Origin: Poriferisodalis sp965208485
Lineage (GTDB): Bacteria; Actinomycetota; Acidimicrobiia; Acidimicrobiales; Poriferisodalaceae
NCBI RefSeq assembly: GCF_965208485.1
Contig: NZ_OZ242344.1
Location: 1,116,001-1,180,000, forward strand
Length of the DNA stretch: 64,000 nucleotides
Reading direction: 5' to 3'
The position numbers and the translations under genes were made by a program. Shown here piece by piece: positions 47,072 through 55,380 of this stretch. Every line of letters starts with the position of its first letter. Position 1 is the stretch's first letter. The notes beneath the pieces were generated by a model. That model saw only the letters and a list, made by a program, of their open reading frames with translations, was not told the origin of the DNA and did no database searches.

Positions 47072-47435
47072 ATGCCAGGAAATGGGAGATATCCAGTCGA
47101 GCTGCGTGAGCGCGCGGTGAGGATGGTGCTGGAGAACCAGCGTCTGTATGGGTCTCAGTGGGAGGCGATCTGCTCGGTCGCCGGCAAGCTGGGCCCGACG
47201 GCGGAGACGGTGCGCAAGTGGGTGCGTCGTGCTGAGATCGACGGCGGAGACGGTGCGCAAGTGGGTGCGTCGTGCTGAGATCGACGGCGGCGTCCGCCCG
47301 GGGGTGAGCTCGGCGGATCGTGCTCGGATCACCGAGCTCGAGCGCGAGAACCGTGAGTTGCGCCGGGCGAACGGGATCTTGAAGGCGGCGTCGGCTTTCT
47401 TCGGGGCGGAGCTCGACCGCCAGTCTCAGAGATAG
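47072..47435 (+). pseudogene. IS3 orfA, frameshifted by a 43-bp tandem duplication
   Basis: The N-terminal frame (YPVELRERAVRMVLENQ, the HTH of IS3 OrfA) runs to a stop at 47276-47278. The C-terminal leucine-zipper part (ARITELERENRELRRANGIL) is in another frame, ending at 47435. The cause is a perfect 43-bp direct duplication, 47198-47240 repeated at 47241-47283; removing one copy restores a single reading frame. The overlap with orfB (TAGTG at 47433-47437) is normal. Confidence 0.8.
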
Positions 47436-48394
47436 TGGCGTTCGTGGACGTTCACCGGGACCGGTTCGGGGTCGAGCCGATCTGCGCTGTGCTCGCCGAG
47501 CACGGTGTCGGGATCGCCCCGTCCACCTATTACGCCGCCAAGGCCAGGCCGCCGTCGGCTCGGGCGCTGCGGGACGCGTGGCTGCGCGTCGAGACCGCCA
47601 GGGTGCACAAGGCGAACTACGACGCTTATGGGGCGGCGAAGGTGTGGGACCACCTCAACCGCGTCGAGGGCGTGCGGGTGGCGCGCTGCACTGTGGAGCG
47701 CCTCATGGGCGAGCTGGGCCTGCGGGGCGTGCGGCGGGGCGCAAAGGTGCGCACCACCGTCGGCGGTCCCGACGCCGAACGCCCCGACGACCTCGTCAAG
47801 CGGGACTTCGCGGTGCCGGCCCCGGACCGGCTGTGGCTGGCGGACCTCACCTATGTGCGCACCGCAAGCGGCTTCGTGTACGTGTCGTTCGTGATCGACG
47901 CCTACAGCCGCCGCGTGATCGGCTGGCAGGCGTCGCGGCCGATGCGCGCCGACCTGGCCCTCGACGCCCTGGAGATGGCCATCTCCGCTCGCCGCCGCGA
48001 CGGGCGCTGCATCGAGGGGGTCACCCATCACAGCGACATGGGATCGCAGTACCTGTCGATCCGCTACAGCCAGCGGCTCGCCGACAACGACATCGTCGCC
48101 TCGGTCGGCTCCAAAGGCGACAGCTACGACAACTCCATGATCGAGAGCCCCAACGGGCTCTACAAATGGGAGCTCATCTACCCACGCGGACCCTGGCAAG
48201 GACTGTCCGACGTCGAGTTCGCCACCCTCGAACGGGTCGACTGGTACAACCACCGACGCAGCCACAGCGCCCTGATCGCCGGCCGCGGCAACTACACCAC
48301 CCCCGCCGAACACGAGACCACCTACCACCGTCAACACAGCACAGCCACCCCGGCCGTGACACAACAACCCGAGTCTCTACAAAACACGGGGTGA
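47435..48394 (+). CDS. IS3-family transposase OrfB
   Basis: A 319-residue rve-type integrase: DRLWLADLTYVRT (first Asp), VTHHSDMGSQYLS (second Asp) and GDSYDNSMIESPNGLYKWEL (Glu), then VDWYNHRRSHSAL. It needs fusion to OrfA by frameshifting to act, and OrfA is broken here, so the copy is probably immobile. The start is GTG, overlapping the orfA stop. Confidence 0.87.
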   Translation: MAFVDVHRDRFGVEPICAVLAEHGVGIAPSTYYAAKARPPSARALRDAWLRVETARVHKANYDAYGAAKVWDHLNRVEGVRVARCTVERLMGELGLRGVRRGAKVRTTVGGPDAERPDDLVKRDFAVPAPDRLWLADLTYVRTASGFVYVSFVIDAYSRRVIGWQASRPMRADLALDALEMAISARRRDGRCIEGVTHHSDMGSQYLSIRYSQRLADNDIVASVGSKGDSYDNSMIESPNGLYKWELIYPRGPWQGLSDVEFATLERVDWYNHRRSHSALIAGRGNYTTPAEHETTYHRQHSTATPAVTQQPESLQNTG

Positions 48395-48398
48395 TTCA

Positions 48399-49302
48399 GT
48401 CCGAGACCGACGCGTCGGGCACAGCCTCGACGGGTTGGGAAACCATGCTCGAAGGGCTGCTGGAGAGCGGAGCCATGATCGTGCGGACGTGGCCGATCCG
48501 GACTGAGCAGCCAGGCGGCCTGCGCGAGGTGGGCCGGGCCGCTCTCGCATCGTCGATCATCTTGGTCTGCCGTCGCCGTCCCGCCGACGCGCCGGTGGTG
48601 AGCCGCCGCGACTTCCTGATGGCATTGCGCCAAGAGCTTCCCGAGGCGCTGCGCGGATTGCAGTCGGAGAACATCGCACCCGTCGATCTGGAGCAGTCAT
48701 CCATCGGACCCGGCATGGCGGTGTTCTCCCGTTATAGCCGAGTGATTGAACCCGACGGCAGTTCGATGACCGTGCGCGACGCTCTGGCCGAGATCAATCG
48801 GGCACTCGATGCCGTGCTCGAAGAGCACGAGGGCGACCTCGATGTGGACACTCGCTGGGCGCTCGCTTGGTACGCGCAGTACGGCCATGGTGTCGGCCCC
48901 GCGGGCGAAGCCGACACGCTCTGCAAAGCCAAGAACACCTCCATCGGCGGGCTCACCGAGGCAGGCATCTTGTGGCAGCAGGGCAACGAGTGCCGGCTGC
49001 TGGAAGCCGACGAGCTCGACGAGCAGTGGCACCCGACAACCGACAAACGCCGGACCGTGTGGGAGACAACGCTGCATCTTCGGCGGGCGCTGATGAGTGA
49101 CGGAGAGCAGGTGGCTGCTGCGCTGCTGCAAGCCGCCGGTTCCAGCGATGATGCGCCCCGCGACCTCGCCTACCGCCTGTTCCACATCTGCGAGCGCACT
49201 GGCAGCCAGTCTGAAGCCCTTGCCTACAACGCCTTGGTCACCGCTTGGCCTGAACTCGCCCGCCAAGCCCAGTCCTCCGACCTCACCCTCGCCCTCCAGT
49301 AG
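48399..49302 (+). pseudogene. C-terminal fragment of a DUF1156 adenine-specific DNA methylase
   Basis: About 300 codons matching the C-terminus of DUF1156 methylases (Hma-type defence): GTASTGWETMLEGLLESGAM, TWPIRTE, ALASSIILVCRRRP, FLMALRQELPEALRGLQ, IAPVDLEQSSIGPGMAVFSRY and RWALAWYAQYGHGVGPAGEAD. The catalytic methylase part, roughly the first 600 residues, is absent; the reading frame runs in from the IS3 element. It stands 800 bp before the DUF499 ATPase, the usual partner. Confidence 0.75.
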
Positions 49303-49434
49303 TCCGGCCGCCTCTGCCGATACTCCGGCGAAGCCGTCCCGCGCCCGGCGGGTCGCTGCTGGGTGTCAAACAGCGCAACGGCGACCGCCAACCATCGGCC
49401 CACAATCGACGATCTGACCCGAATTTGAGGACTG

Positions 49435-50019
49435 TCAGGGACGTCGGTAGTCGATGTTGTCTCGGCAGGCGTCGTACGTCGCCTGGGTGATGGGCACCCA
49501 GATAGTGCCGGGGACGCCTCTCGGCGCCTTTGGCCCGGGCGGCCTGGGAAAGGCGCATTCGAAGCGGAGCGTGCGCCCTTGGGCTTGGGCAATCTGCTTG
49601 CACAACCGCACTGCTGGGCCGAAGTCCGTGTCTTGGCTGACGATGATGGCTACATCGAAGCGCTGTTGGTAGGTGGCTTGAACGAGATCGACAGCGAGCG
49701 CCACGTCGACGCCTTTCTCCTGGCGTCCGACGCTGATCCGTCCGGCGAAGGTGTAGATGCCTTGGTTCTTGGCGTGGCGCAGCTTGCGGGACCAGAAGTG
49801 GTGCCAATGCGCGCTCGCCTTGGCCGTCGGGACTCCGGTATAGAAACGGGTCTCGACTAGGTGACGGTCGGGGTGGGCTGCGGTGACTGCTTGCGCGATC
49901 TTCAAGATGTCGAAGCTCGGCCAACTGTAGGGAGACGCCGGGTCCGGTGGATCGGGTGCCCATGCGCTGCGTGCGAGATGGAACAGGTTCTGCCCGTCAA
50001 TGAGAACAAGGGTGCGCAT
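49435..50019 (-). CDS. NYN-domain (LabA/DUF88-type) nuclease
   Basis: A 194-residue PIN-like protein: VLIDGQNLFHLA with Asp8, KGVDVALAVDLVQ with Asp105 and Asp111, IIVSQDTDFGPAVRLC with Asp130 and Asp132. These acidic residues are the metal site of NYN ribonucleases. It is inverted between the methylase stump and the DUF499 gene. There is no ribosome-binding site; instead a 42-nt hairpin ends 10 nt before the ATG. Such genes are common in defence loci, but its role here is unproven. Confidence 0.82.
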   Translation of the reverse strand: MRTLVLIDGQNLFHLARSAWAPDPPDPASPYSWPSFDILKIAQAVTAAHPDRHLVETRFYTGVPTAKASAHWHHFWSRKLRHAKNQGIYTFAGRISVGRQEKGVDVALAVDLVQATYQQRFDVAIIVSQDTDFGPAVRLCKQIAQAQGRTLRFECAFPRPPGPKAPRGVPGTIWVPITQATYDACRDNIDYRRP

Positions 50020-50029
50020 AATAGAAACA

Positions 50030-50071
50030 CCCGCCCGGGGGCCGTCCCATGTGGTCGGCCCAGCGGGCGGG
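50030..50071 (-). promoter_or_regulatory. GC-rich leader hairpin in front of the NYN gene
   Basis: On the NYN coding strand, 50071-50065 pairs with 50036-50030 (CCCGCCC/GGGCGGG), 50061-50056 with 50044-50039 (GGGCCG/CGGCCC), with a further short CCA/TGG stem at the tip: a near-continuous 42-nt hairpin. It ends 10 nt before the ATG and is followed by TGTTTCTATT. It could hide the start site, act as an attenuator or be a substrate of the encoded nuclease. Confidence 0.6.
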
Positions 50072-50113
50072 GATCAGATGGACACACATTAGCAGTGACG
50101 GCGGAGACCCACT

Positions 50114-53100
50114 ATGGCGGAGATGAGCAATCGGGCGCGGGTGGGGGAGGCGTTCGAGATTCTGGCGCGGTGCCTCGGGCCGTTCGTCGAGCGGCACATG
50201 TCGCAGTCTCAGGGAGGCGGCGCGGACTGGGCGGCCCGGTTCGCCTCCACTGCGCGACCACCAATTTCGGAATTCTCGACAGAGGACCCGGCGTTTCTGC
50301 TGCGCGTCATCGCTGACTGCTGGCGCGGAACGTTCGAGCGGCAACTGCCTCGGAGCGCGCGCAACATCGTCTTCGCTCTTCGGGACAAGCGGAACGACTG
50401 GGCGCACAACAAGCGATTTCGCCTGAACGACACGCAGTACACGCTCAGCGCCATCGTCTCCCTCATTGAAGCCGTGGCCCCGCAGGACGCGCCCGAAGTC
50501 GAGCAGCTGCAGCACGATCTCAATCGGATCGAGTACGAGCGTGCCCAAGATGCCGAACCGAGCGACAAGCCGGGTGCCGTATTCAACGTTCTCGACGCAG
50601 CTCCGAGGGGCCTGACGCCGTGGCGCGAGGTCATCCACCCGCACGACGACATCCATTCCGGGCAATTCACCGTCGCCGAGTTCGCTGCCGACCTCGAGAT
50701 GGTCCGCCAAGGCCTCGGCAGCGATGAGTACTCCGACGCTCGCCGCTTCTTCGAACGCACGTACCTGACCGTCGGACTGCGCGACCTGCTGACATTGGCG
50801 ATCAAGCGCGTCACGGGCCGAGGCGGGCAGCCGGTCATCAGCTGCCAGACCAACTTCGGTGGCGGCAAGACACACAGCCTCATCGCGTTGTACCACCTGA
50901 TGTCAGGCATCGACCCTGCTGAGCTGTCGCCCGAGCTTGCCGAACTCGTCCGTGACGCAGGCGTCGAGGACATACCCGAAGTGAACCGTGCCGTCGTCGT
51001 GGGCAACCAGTTCGGCGCCGGTGAGGTGCACACGAAGCCGGACGGCACCGAGGTCAACACGATCTGGGGCGAGATCGCTTGGCAGCTCGGCGGTCGGGCT
51101 GCCTACGACCTGCTTGCCGACAGCGACCGCAATCGGGTCAACCCGGGCGACGCCATTCGCGACGTGCTCACGGTGTGCTCTCCCTGCTTGGTCTTGATCG
51201 ACGAGTGGGTCGCGTATGCGCGCGAACTCTACGAGCGCACAGACCTGCCCGGTGGCAGCTTCGACTCGCAGTTCAGCTTCGCTCAGACGCTCTCCGAGGC
51301 GGCGAAGGCGACCGACGGGGTGCTCGTCGTGGTATCCATTCCGGCCTCCGAGGAAGCGGACGCCGACGACGAGAACTTCGGCGTGTCGAGCCTGGAGATC
51401 GGCGGCACTGCCGGTCGGGAAGCCCTGCGACGGCTGACGAACGTGACGAACCGGCTCGCGGAGACATGGCAGCCGGCGAGCGGAGACGAGAGCTACGAGA
51501 TCGTGCGGCGTCGGCTCTTCGAACCGCTCAGCGACGAAGCCCGTGAACATCGCGACGCAACCGCGGAAGCCTTCGGGCAGCTGTACCGGTCGCGTCGCAG
51601 CGACTTTCCCTCGGAGTGCTCCGAGATTGCTTATGTCGAGCGGATCAAGGCGGCCTATCCGATTCATCCGGAAGTGTTCGACCGTCTGTATCAGGACTGG
51701 TCGGCAATCGACCGCTTCCAGCGGACCCGCGGTGTGCTGCGGCTGATGGCCGCGACCATCGATTCCCTCTGGGCCAGTGACGACAAGTCGCCTCTGATTC
51801 TCCCTTGCTCCATCCCGCTCGGCGACGACCGTGTGGTTAACGAGTTGGCGGGCCGGCTGACCGACTACTGGCATCCGGTCATCTCGTCGGACGTCGATGG
51901 GCATGACTCGCATGCCACACAGATCGACCGCAGCACCCCTCACCTCGGGGCGTTGCATGCCACCCGTCGGGTCGCCCGAACCATCTTCGTCGGAGCGACG
52001 CCCCGGGTGGGCAGCGCCAATCAAGGGCTCGACGTGCGGCGCGTGCGCTTGGGCTCCACCTTCGCCGGCGATCCGTCTGGTCCCTTCTCGGACGCGCTGA
52101 GCCGCATCGCCGCCGAGGCGCCGTACCTCTACGTGGACCGCGATCGGTACTGGTTCGACCGGCAGCAGAACGTCACGCGCACGGCACAAGACGAGATTCA
52201 GAACCTGCTTGATGGCGAGCGGCACGAGATTCAGGCTGAGATCATCCGCCGGCTGCGCGACGGTGCGGGACGCGGTTCGCGCAGCAGTCCATTCGCCGGG
52301 TTGCACATCGCACCTGCGGGTCCCGCCGACGTGGTCGACGAACCGCGTGTGCGGCTGGTGGTCTTGGAGCCGGGCGCTCCGTTGACGGTGAACTCGGAGG
52401 ACTCTCCGGCGCTGGCAACTGCCCGCGAGATTCTCGAACAGCGGGGGGCAGGTCCTCGCCAGTACCGCAACATGCTCGTGTTCGCCGCGGCGGAACACCG
52501 GGCAGTCGAAGGGCTGGAACAGGCGGCGGCCGAGTACTTGGCGTGGGACGGTATCTGCGGCAGACACGAGGATCTGAACCTCGACGCTCAGCAAAAGAAG
52601 CTGGCAGAGACGCTGCGTGAGCGGGCCAATCAGGCGGCGGGCCTGCGCGTAGTCGAGGCGTACCGATATCTCTTGGTGCCGCAGCAACGCGACCCACGAG
52701 GTGCCGTCGAGCTCGAGGCGGTGAGGATCGACGCCGACCGTGCGGAACGCGGGTCCGGCAGCGGTTCGGTGCGAGCCGGCGATTATGGCGGCCAGCCGGC
52801 GCCGGCAGTGGGCATTGCCGAGAGCGCGGGCCGGCGACTGCTGAATGACGGCACGCTGGCTGCCCAGTTCCCTGCGGTGATCCTGCGGCAGCAACTCGAC
52901 GGCGTACTGGCGTCGCGCTGGGCCGACGGGCACGTTCCGGTGTCGGTGCTGTGGGAGGACATGGCGCGCTACGTCTACTTGCCCCGTCTGCGTGACCAAG
53001 ACGTGCTGTTGGCCACGGTCGCAACCGGACCCGGAGGCATCATGTGGCGCACCGAGGGCTTCGGCGTTGCCGTTTCCTACGACGAGGCCTCCGACCGCTA

Positions 53101-53572
53101 CGTAGGACTGAGCACTCCGGGCGAGCCCGCAGCGGCCATTTCGCCTTCAACGCTCGTCGTGCGAGCAGACATTCTCGAAGCGCAATACGAGCGCGATCTG
53201 GGGCAGGCAGAGGCTGACGCCGAGAGCGATTCCGACGCTGCTGATGCCGGACCAATCGGATCGCTCACCGATGACGACACTGACGACGCTCGTTCCGATG
53301 CGTCACGAGATGATGGTGATGCCGCTCAGCGCGGACTTCGGGTATTCCGGGGTTCAGTCAAGCTGGACGCCTCGCGACCGACGCAGGCATTCACGAGACT
53401 GAGCGACGGAGTGCTGACGCGTGTGCTCGGTCATCCAGACGCGGTGGTTGACATTCGGGTCGAGATCGAGGTCCACAACCCGGCCGGTTTCGACAGCGAC
53501 GTGATTCGCAACGTCAATGAGAACACGCGAGAGCTCGACTTCGAAGAAGGCACCGGCTTCACCCCCGATTGA
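50114..53572 (+). CDS. DUF499 ATPase with N-terminal Swt1-like HEPN domain
   Basis: An 1152-residue protein, ATG 50114. The first 120 residues are a Swt1-like HEPN domain: NRARVGEAFEILARCL and RDKRNDWAHNKRF near residue 95, an Arg-x-x-x-x-His-like RNase pattern. The DUF499 P-loop domain follows: CQTNFGGGKTHSLIAL near residue 247, CLVLIDEWVAYARELY near 362. The acidic C-terminus (DAESDSDAADAGP) ends in a small domain. It is the ATPase of DUF1156/DUF499 systems (Hma: helicase, methylase, ATPase). Here its methylase is a fragment and no PLD/SNF2 helicase follows. Confidence 0.85.
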   Translation: MAEMSNRARVGEAFEILARCLGPFVERHMSQSQGGGADWAARFASTARPPISEFSTEDPAFLLRVIADCWRGTFERQLPRSARNIVFALRDKRNDWAHNKRFRLNDTQYTLSAIVSLIEAVAPQDAPEVEQLQHDLNRIEYERAQDAEPSDKPGAVFNVLDAAPRGLTPWREVIHPHDDIHSGQFTVAEFAADLEMVRQGLGSDEYSDARRFFERTYLTVGLRDLLTLAIKRVTGRGGQPVISCQTNFGGGKTHSLIALYHLMSGIDPAELSPELAELVRDAGVEDIPEVNRAVVVGNQFGAGEVHTKPDGTEVNTIWGEIAWQLGGRAAYDLLADSDRNRVNPGDAIRDVLTVCSPCLVLIDEWVAYARELYERTDLPGGSFDSQFSFAQTLSEAAKATDGVLVVVSIPASEEADADDENFGVSSLEIGGTAGREALRRLTNVTNRLAETWQPASGDESYEIVRRRLFEPLSDEAREHRDATAEAFGQLYRSRRSDFPSECSEIAYVERIKAAYPIHPEVFDRLYQDWSAIDRFQRTRGVLRLMAATIDSLWASDDKSPLILPCSIPLGDDRVVNELAGRLTDYWHPVISSDVDGHDSHATQIDRSTPHLGALHATRRVARTIFVGATPRVGSANQGLDVRRVRLGSTFAGDPSGPFSDALSRIAAEAPYLYVDRDRYWFDRQQNVTRTAQDEIQNLLDGERHEIQAEIIRRLRDGAGRGSRSSPFAGLHIAPAGPADVVDEPRVRLVVLEPGAPLTVNSEDSPALATAREILEQRGAGPRQYRNMLVFAAAEHRAVEGLEQAAAEYLAWDGICGRHEDLNLDAQQKKLAETLRERANQAAGLRVVEAYRYLLVPQQRDPRGAVELEAVRIDADRAERGSGSGSVRAGDYGGQPAPAVGIAESAGRRLLNDGTLAAQFPAVILRQQLDGVLASRWADGHVPVSVLWEDMARYVYLPRLRDQDVLLATVATGPGGIMWRTEGFGVAVSYDEASDRYVGLSTPGEPAAAISPSTLVVRADILEAQYERDLGQAEADAESDSDAADAGPIGSLTDDDTDDARSDASRDDGDAAQRGLRVFRGSVKLDASRPTQAFTRLSDGVLTRVLGHPDAVVDIRVEIEVHNPAGFDSDVIRNVNENTRELDFEEGTGFTPD

Positions 53573-53690
53573 CCCGATGGATGCCGCTGGTGGGGCAGAT
53601 GAACGGCGGTGCGCTGCCCACGCGAGTCCCCGTCCTTTGGCACAGCGCGAACCCGACTTTTGGTCGGTTCGGGGGTCGATTTTGGCCGGT

Positions 53691-55223
53691 TCAAGGGCGC
53701 GCATTTGGTACATCGGCGGCTGGTGACGGGATGCCGAGGCGGGTGAGCATCGCTAGGCGCGCCTGGTCGCCGATGGCCAGCAAGAACGCATCCAACGGAA
53801 ACGTACCGAGGCCTGAGATCTCGCGGCTGGCAGGGACTACATCGGCACCTGGTGCAACGAGGTAGCTGTGGCCGTGAAAGCGCGGGTGGCGTTCGACGAG
53901 TGCGGCAAGCCCTCGACGGTGGTGGTCGGGCGACGACGCGATCTCGATTGCAAGCGGCTGCCGGGGGTCGTCGTAGATCAAGTCCACTTCGCTGTTGCCC
54001 TCGCGCCAGTAATGCAGGCGAATGCCTGCATGGACCGCGAGCGACTTGACCGATGCGGTCACCAGATTCTCGAGCAACGTGCCCCGCTCGACAGGATCGG
54101 TGAGGGGAGCGAGTCCGCGTTGCAGCGCAGCGTTGCGAACAGCGCTGTCCCAGAAGTAGAGCTTGCGACCGCGCCGCTGAATTGCAGGCTCCGAACCCGA
54201 GTAGTTCGTCAGCGTGAACACCAGATAGGCCTGCTCGAGGTGCGTCAGGTAGCGGTCGAGCGTCGGCTGCGAGATCCCGAGGTCCTGACTGAGGTTCTTC
54301 GGTGACATGATCCCGGTGATCGCTGCGGCGAGCATGTACAGCAGACGCTCGAGAGTCGCAGGGCTGTCGATGCCGGTTGCTTGGGGTATGTCCTTGTAGA
54401 CCGCTCGTTCGACGGCATCGCTGCGAAGGACACGCTGAGACTCGAGCACCCAATTCTCGATATCGGGCAGCGATGCGGCGCTGCCGCCTGGGCCGCGGTG
54501 CATCAAGAGCTGCGGATAGCCACCGACCATGATCAGAATCTCACGCAGCTCAGCCGCCCGGTTCCCGAGGGAGGGTGCGGTCGGCCAGGAAGCGAGCGTG
54601 CCGGCGAGGGCTCTGTCGGTCGGTGCTTGCGACAGGCTGGCTGACTCGACGCCCGACAGCAGCAGGTGGGCTTCGTCAAGGAGGCAGGGCATCAGGTGGT
54701 GTTCTTCCCACCGGCCGATGCCGCTCTCGTGCCGTTGTTTTCTCAGTGCAGCGCTGCTGCTCGATGTGGCGGCGACCCGCACCGGCCAATGATCGTCATG
54801 GAACGTCTTGAGCCACAGATCCCAATTCTCGGCGTACACGATCTCGTCGAGCATGAGAAAGAGCGGATCAGCCGCCGTTGCTTGAGAACCCTCGACAATG
54901 GCACGCACCAAGTCACCGAGAGTGGACTTCAGAAGCAGCGGGTGGTCCATTCGGAGCCACCAGATATTCCCCGGGGCGACTCCGCTGTCGAGGAGGCGCC
55001 GAACTGTCTGGTACAGCACCGTGGTCTTGCCCACGCGGCGAGGCCCCAGCACGATCTGGTGCTGTGTCGGTGTATCGCTGACCAGCTTCCGCCACAGCAC
55101 TGTCGCCAGCGTTCGTTCCGTCCCCGGGGCAAGGGCAGCCGGCAGACCGCTGGCGGAGTGCCACGGGTTCTGTTCGCGGTAGATCCTGCGGTAGTCCTCG
55201 TTGGTGGGTGACCAAATAGCCAT
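53691..55223 (-). CDS. AAA ATPase with C-terminal DUF4143 domain
   Basis: A 510-residue protein from the ATG at 55223. Walker A VLGPRRVGKTTVLYQ near residue 65, Walker B LFLMLDEIVYAENWDLWLKT, a winged-helix part (LSQDLGISQPTLDRYLTHLE) and the DUF4143 nuclease-like domain (LLENLVTASVKSL, LHYWREGNSEVDLIYDD). DUF4143 proteins are widespread, and their function is mostly unknown. It converges with DUF499 with a 118-bp gap. The GEKTSEVDF-like motif reads REGNSEVDL, so the putative PD-(D/E)xK core looks partly kept. Confidence 0.8.
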   Translation of the reverse strand: MAIWSPTNEDYRRIYREQNPWHSASGLPAALAPGTERTLATVLWRKLVSDTPTQHQIVLGPRRVGKTTVLYQTVRRLLDSGVAPGNIWWLRMDHPLLLKSTLGDLVRAIVEGSQATAADPLFLMLDEIVYAENWDLWLKTFHDDHWPVRVAATSSSSAALRKQRHESGIGRWEEHHLMPCLLDEAHLLLSGVESASLSQAPTDRALAGTLASWPTAPSLGNRAAELREILIMVGGYPQLLMHRGPGGSAASLPDIENWVLESQRVLRSDAVERAVYKDIPQATGIDSPATLERLLYMLAAAITGIMSPKNLSQDLGISQPTLDRYLTHLEQAYLVFTLTNYSGSEPAIQRRGRKLYFWDSAVRNAALQRGLAPLTDPVERGTLLENLVTASVKSLAVHAGIRLHYWREGNSEVDLIYDDPRQPLAIEIASSPDHHRRGLAALVERHPRFHGHSYLVAPGADVVPASREISGLGTFPLDAFLLAIGDQARLAMLTRLGIPSPAADVPNARP

Positions 55224-55330
55224 GATGCGTCCGTCGCTATATCTGCTATCTGGCAAACAGCATACACAAAGTGTTGCTTATGTACCTAACAACAAACACA
55301 AGGCCCGAAACAGGTTGCTTCGTGGCCATT
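55224..55330 (-). promoter_or_regulatory. AT-rich probable promoter region of the AAA/DUF4143 gene
   Basis: This 107-bp stretch is strikingly AT-rich for the window (runs such as TATATCTGCTATC and AACAACAAACACAA) and sits immediately upstream of the ATPase start. Several weak -10-like hexamers are visible, but no pair is convincing enough to place. The 55331-55380 remainder is ordinary GC-rich spacer. Confidence 0.3.
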
Positions 55331-55380
55331 GCGGCTGAGCCGGCAGTTAGCCGCTCACGTGGGCCTGTGCGGGCGGCAGG

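Larger units (their letters stand above)
47022..48398. mobile_element. IS3-family insertion sequence
   Basis: Inverted repeats beginning TGAATCACCCCG at 47022 and, in reverse complement, ending at 48398; 23 of the first 28 positions match. The element carries orfA and orfB in the usual overlapping arrangement. The flanking 3 bp differ (CTT and GTC), so no target duplication remains. To its left is IS630 debris and to its right the stump of a methylase gene, so a deletion probably occurred at one end. Confidence 0.85.

Noticed and set aside
50903..52999. 698-codon minus-strand frame inside the DUF499 gene
   Set aside because: No start context or domain, and opposite to a well-supported ATPase.
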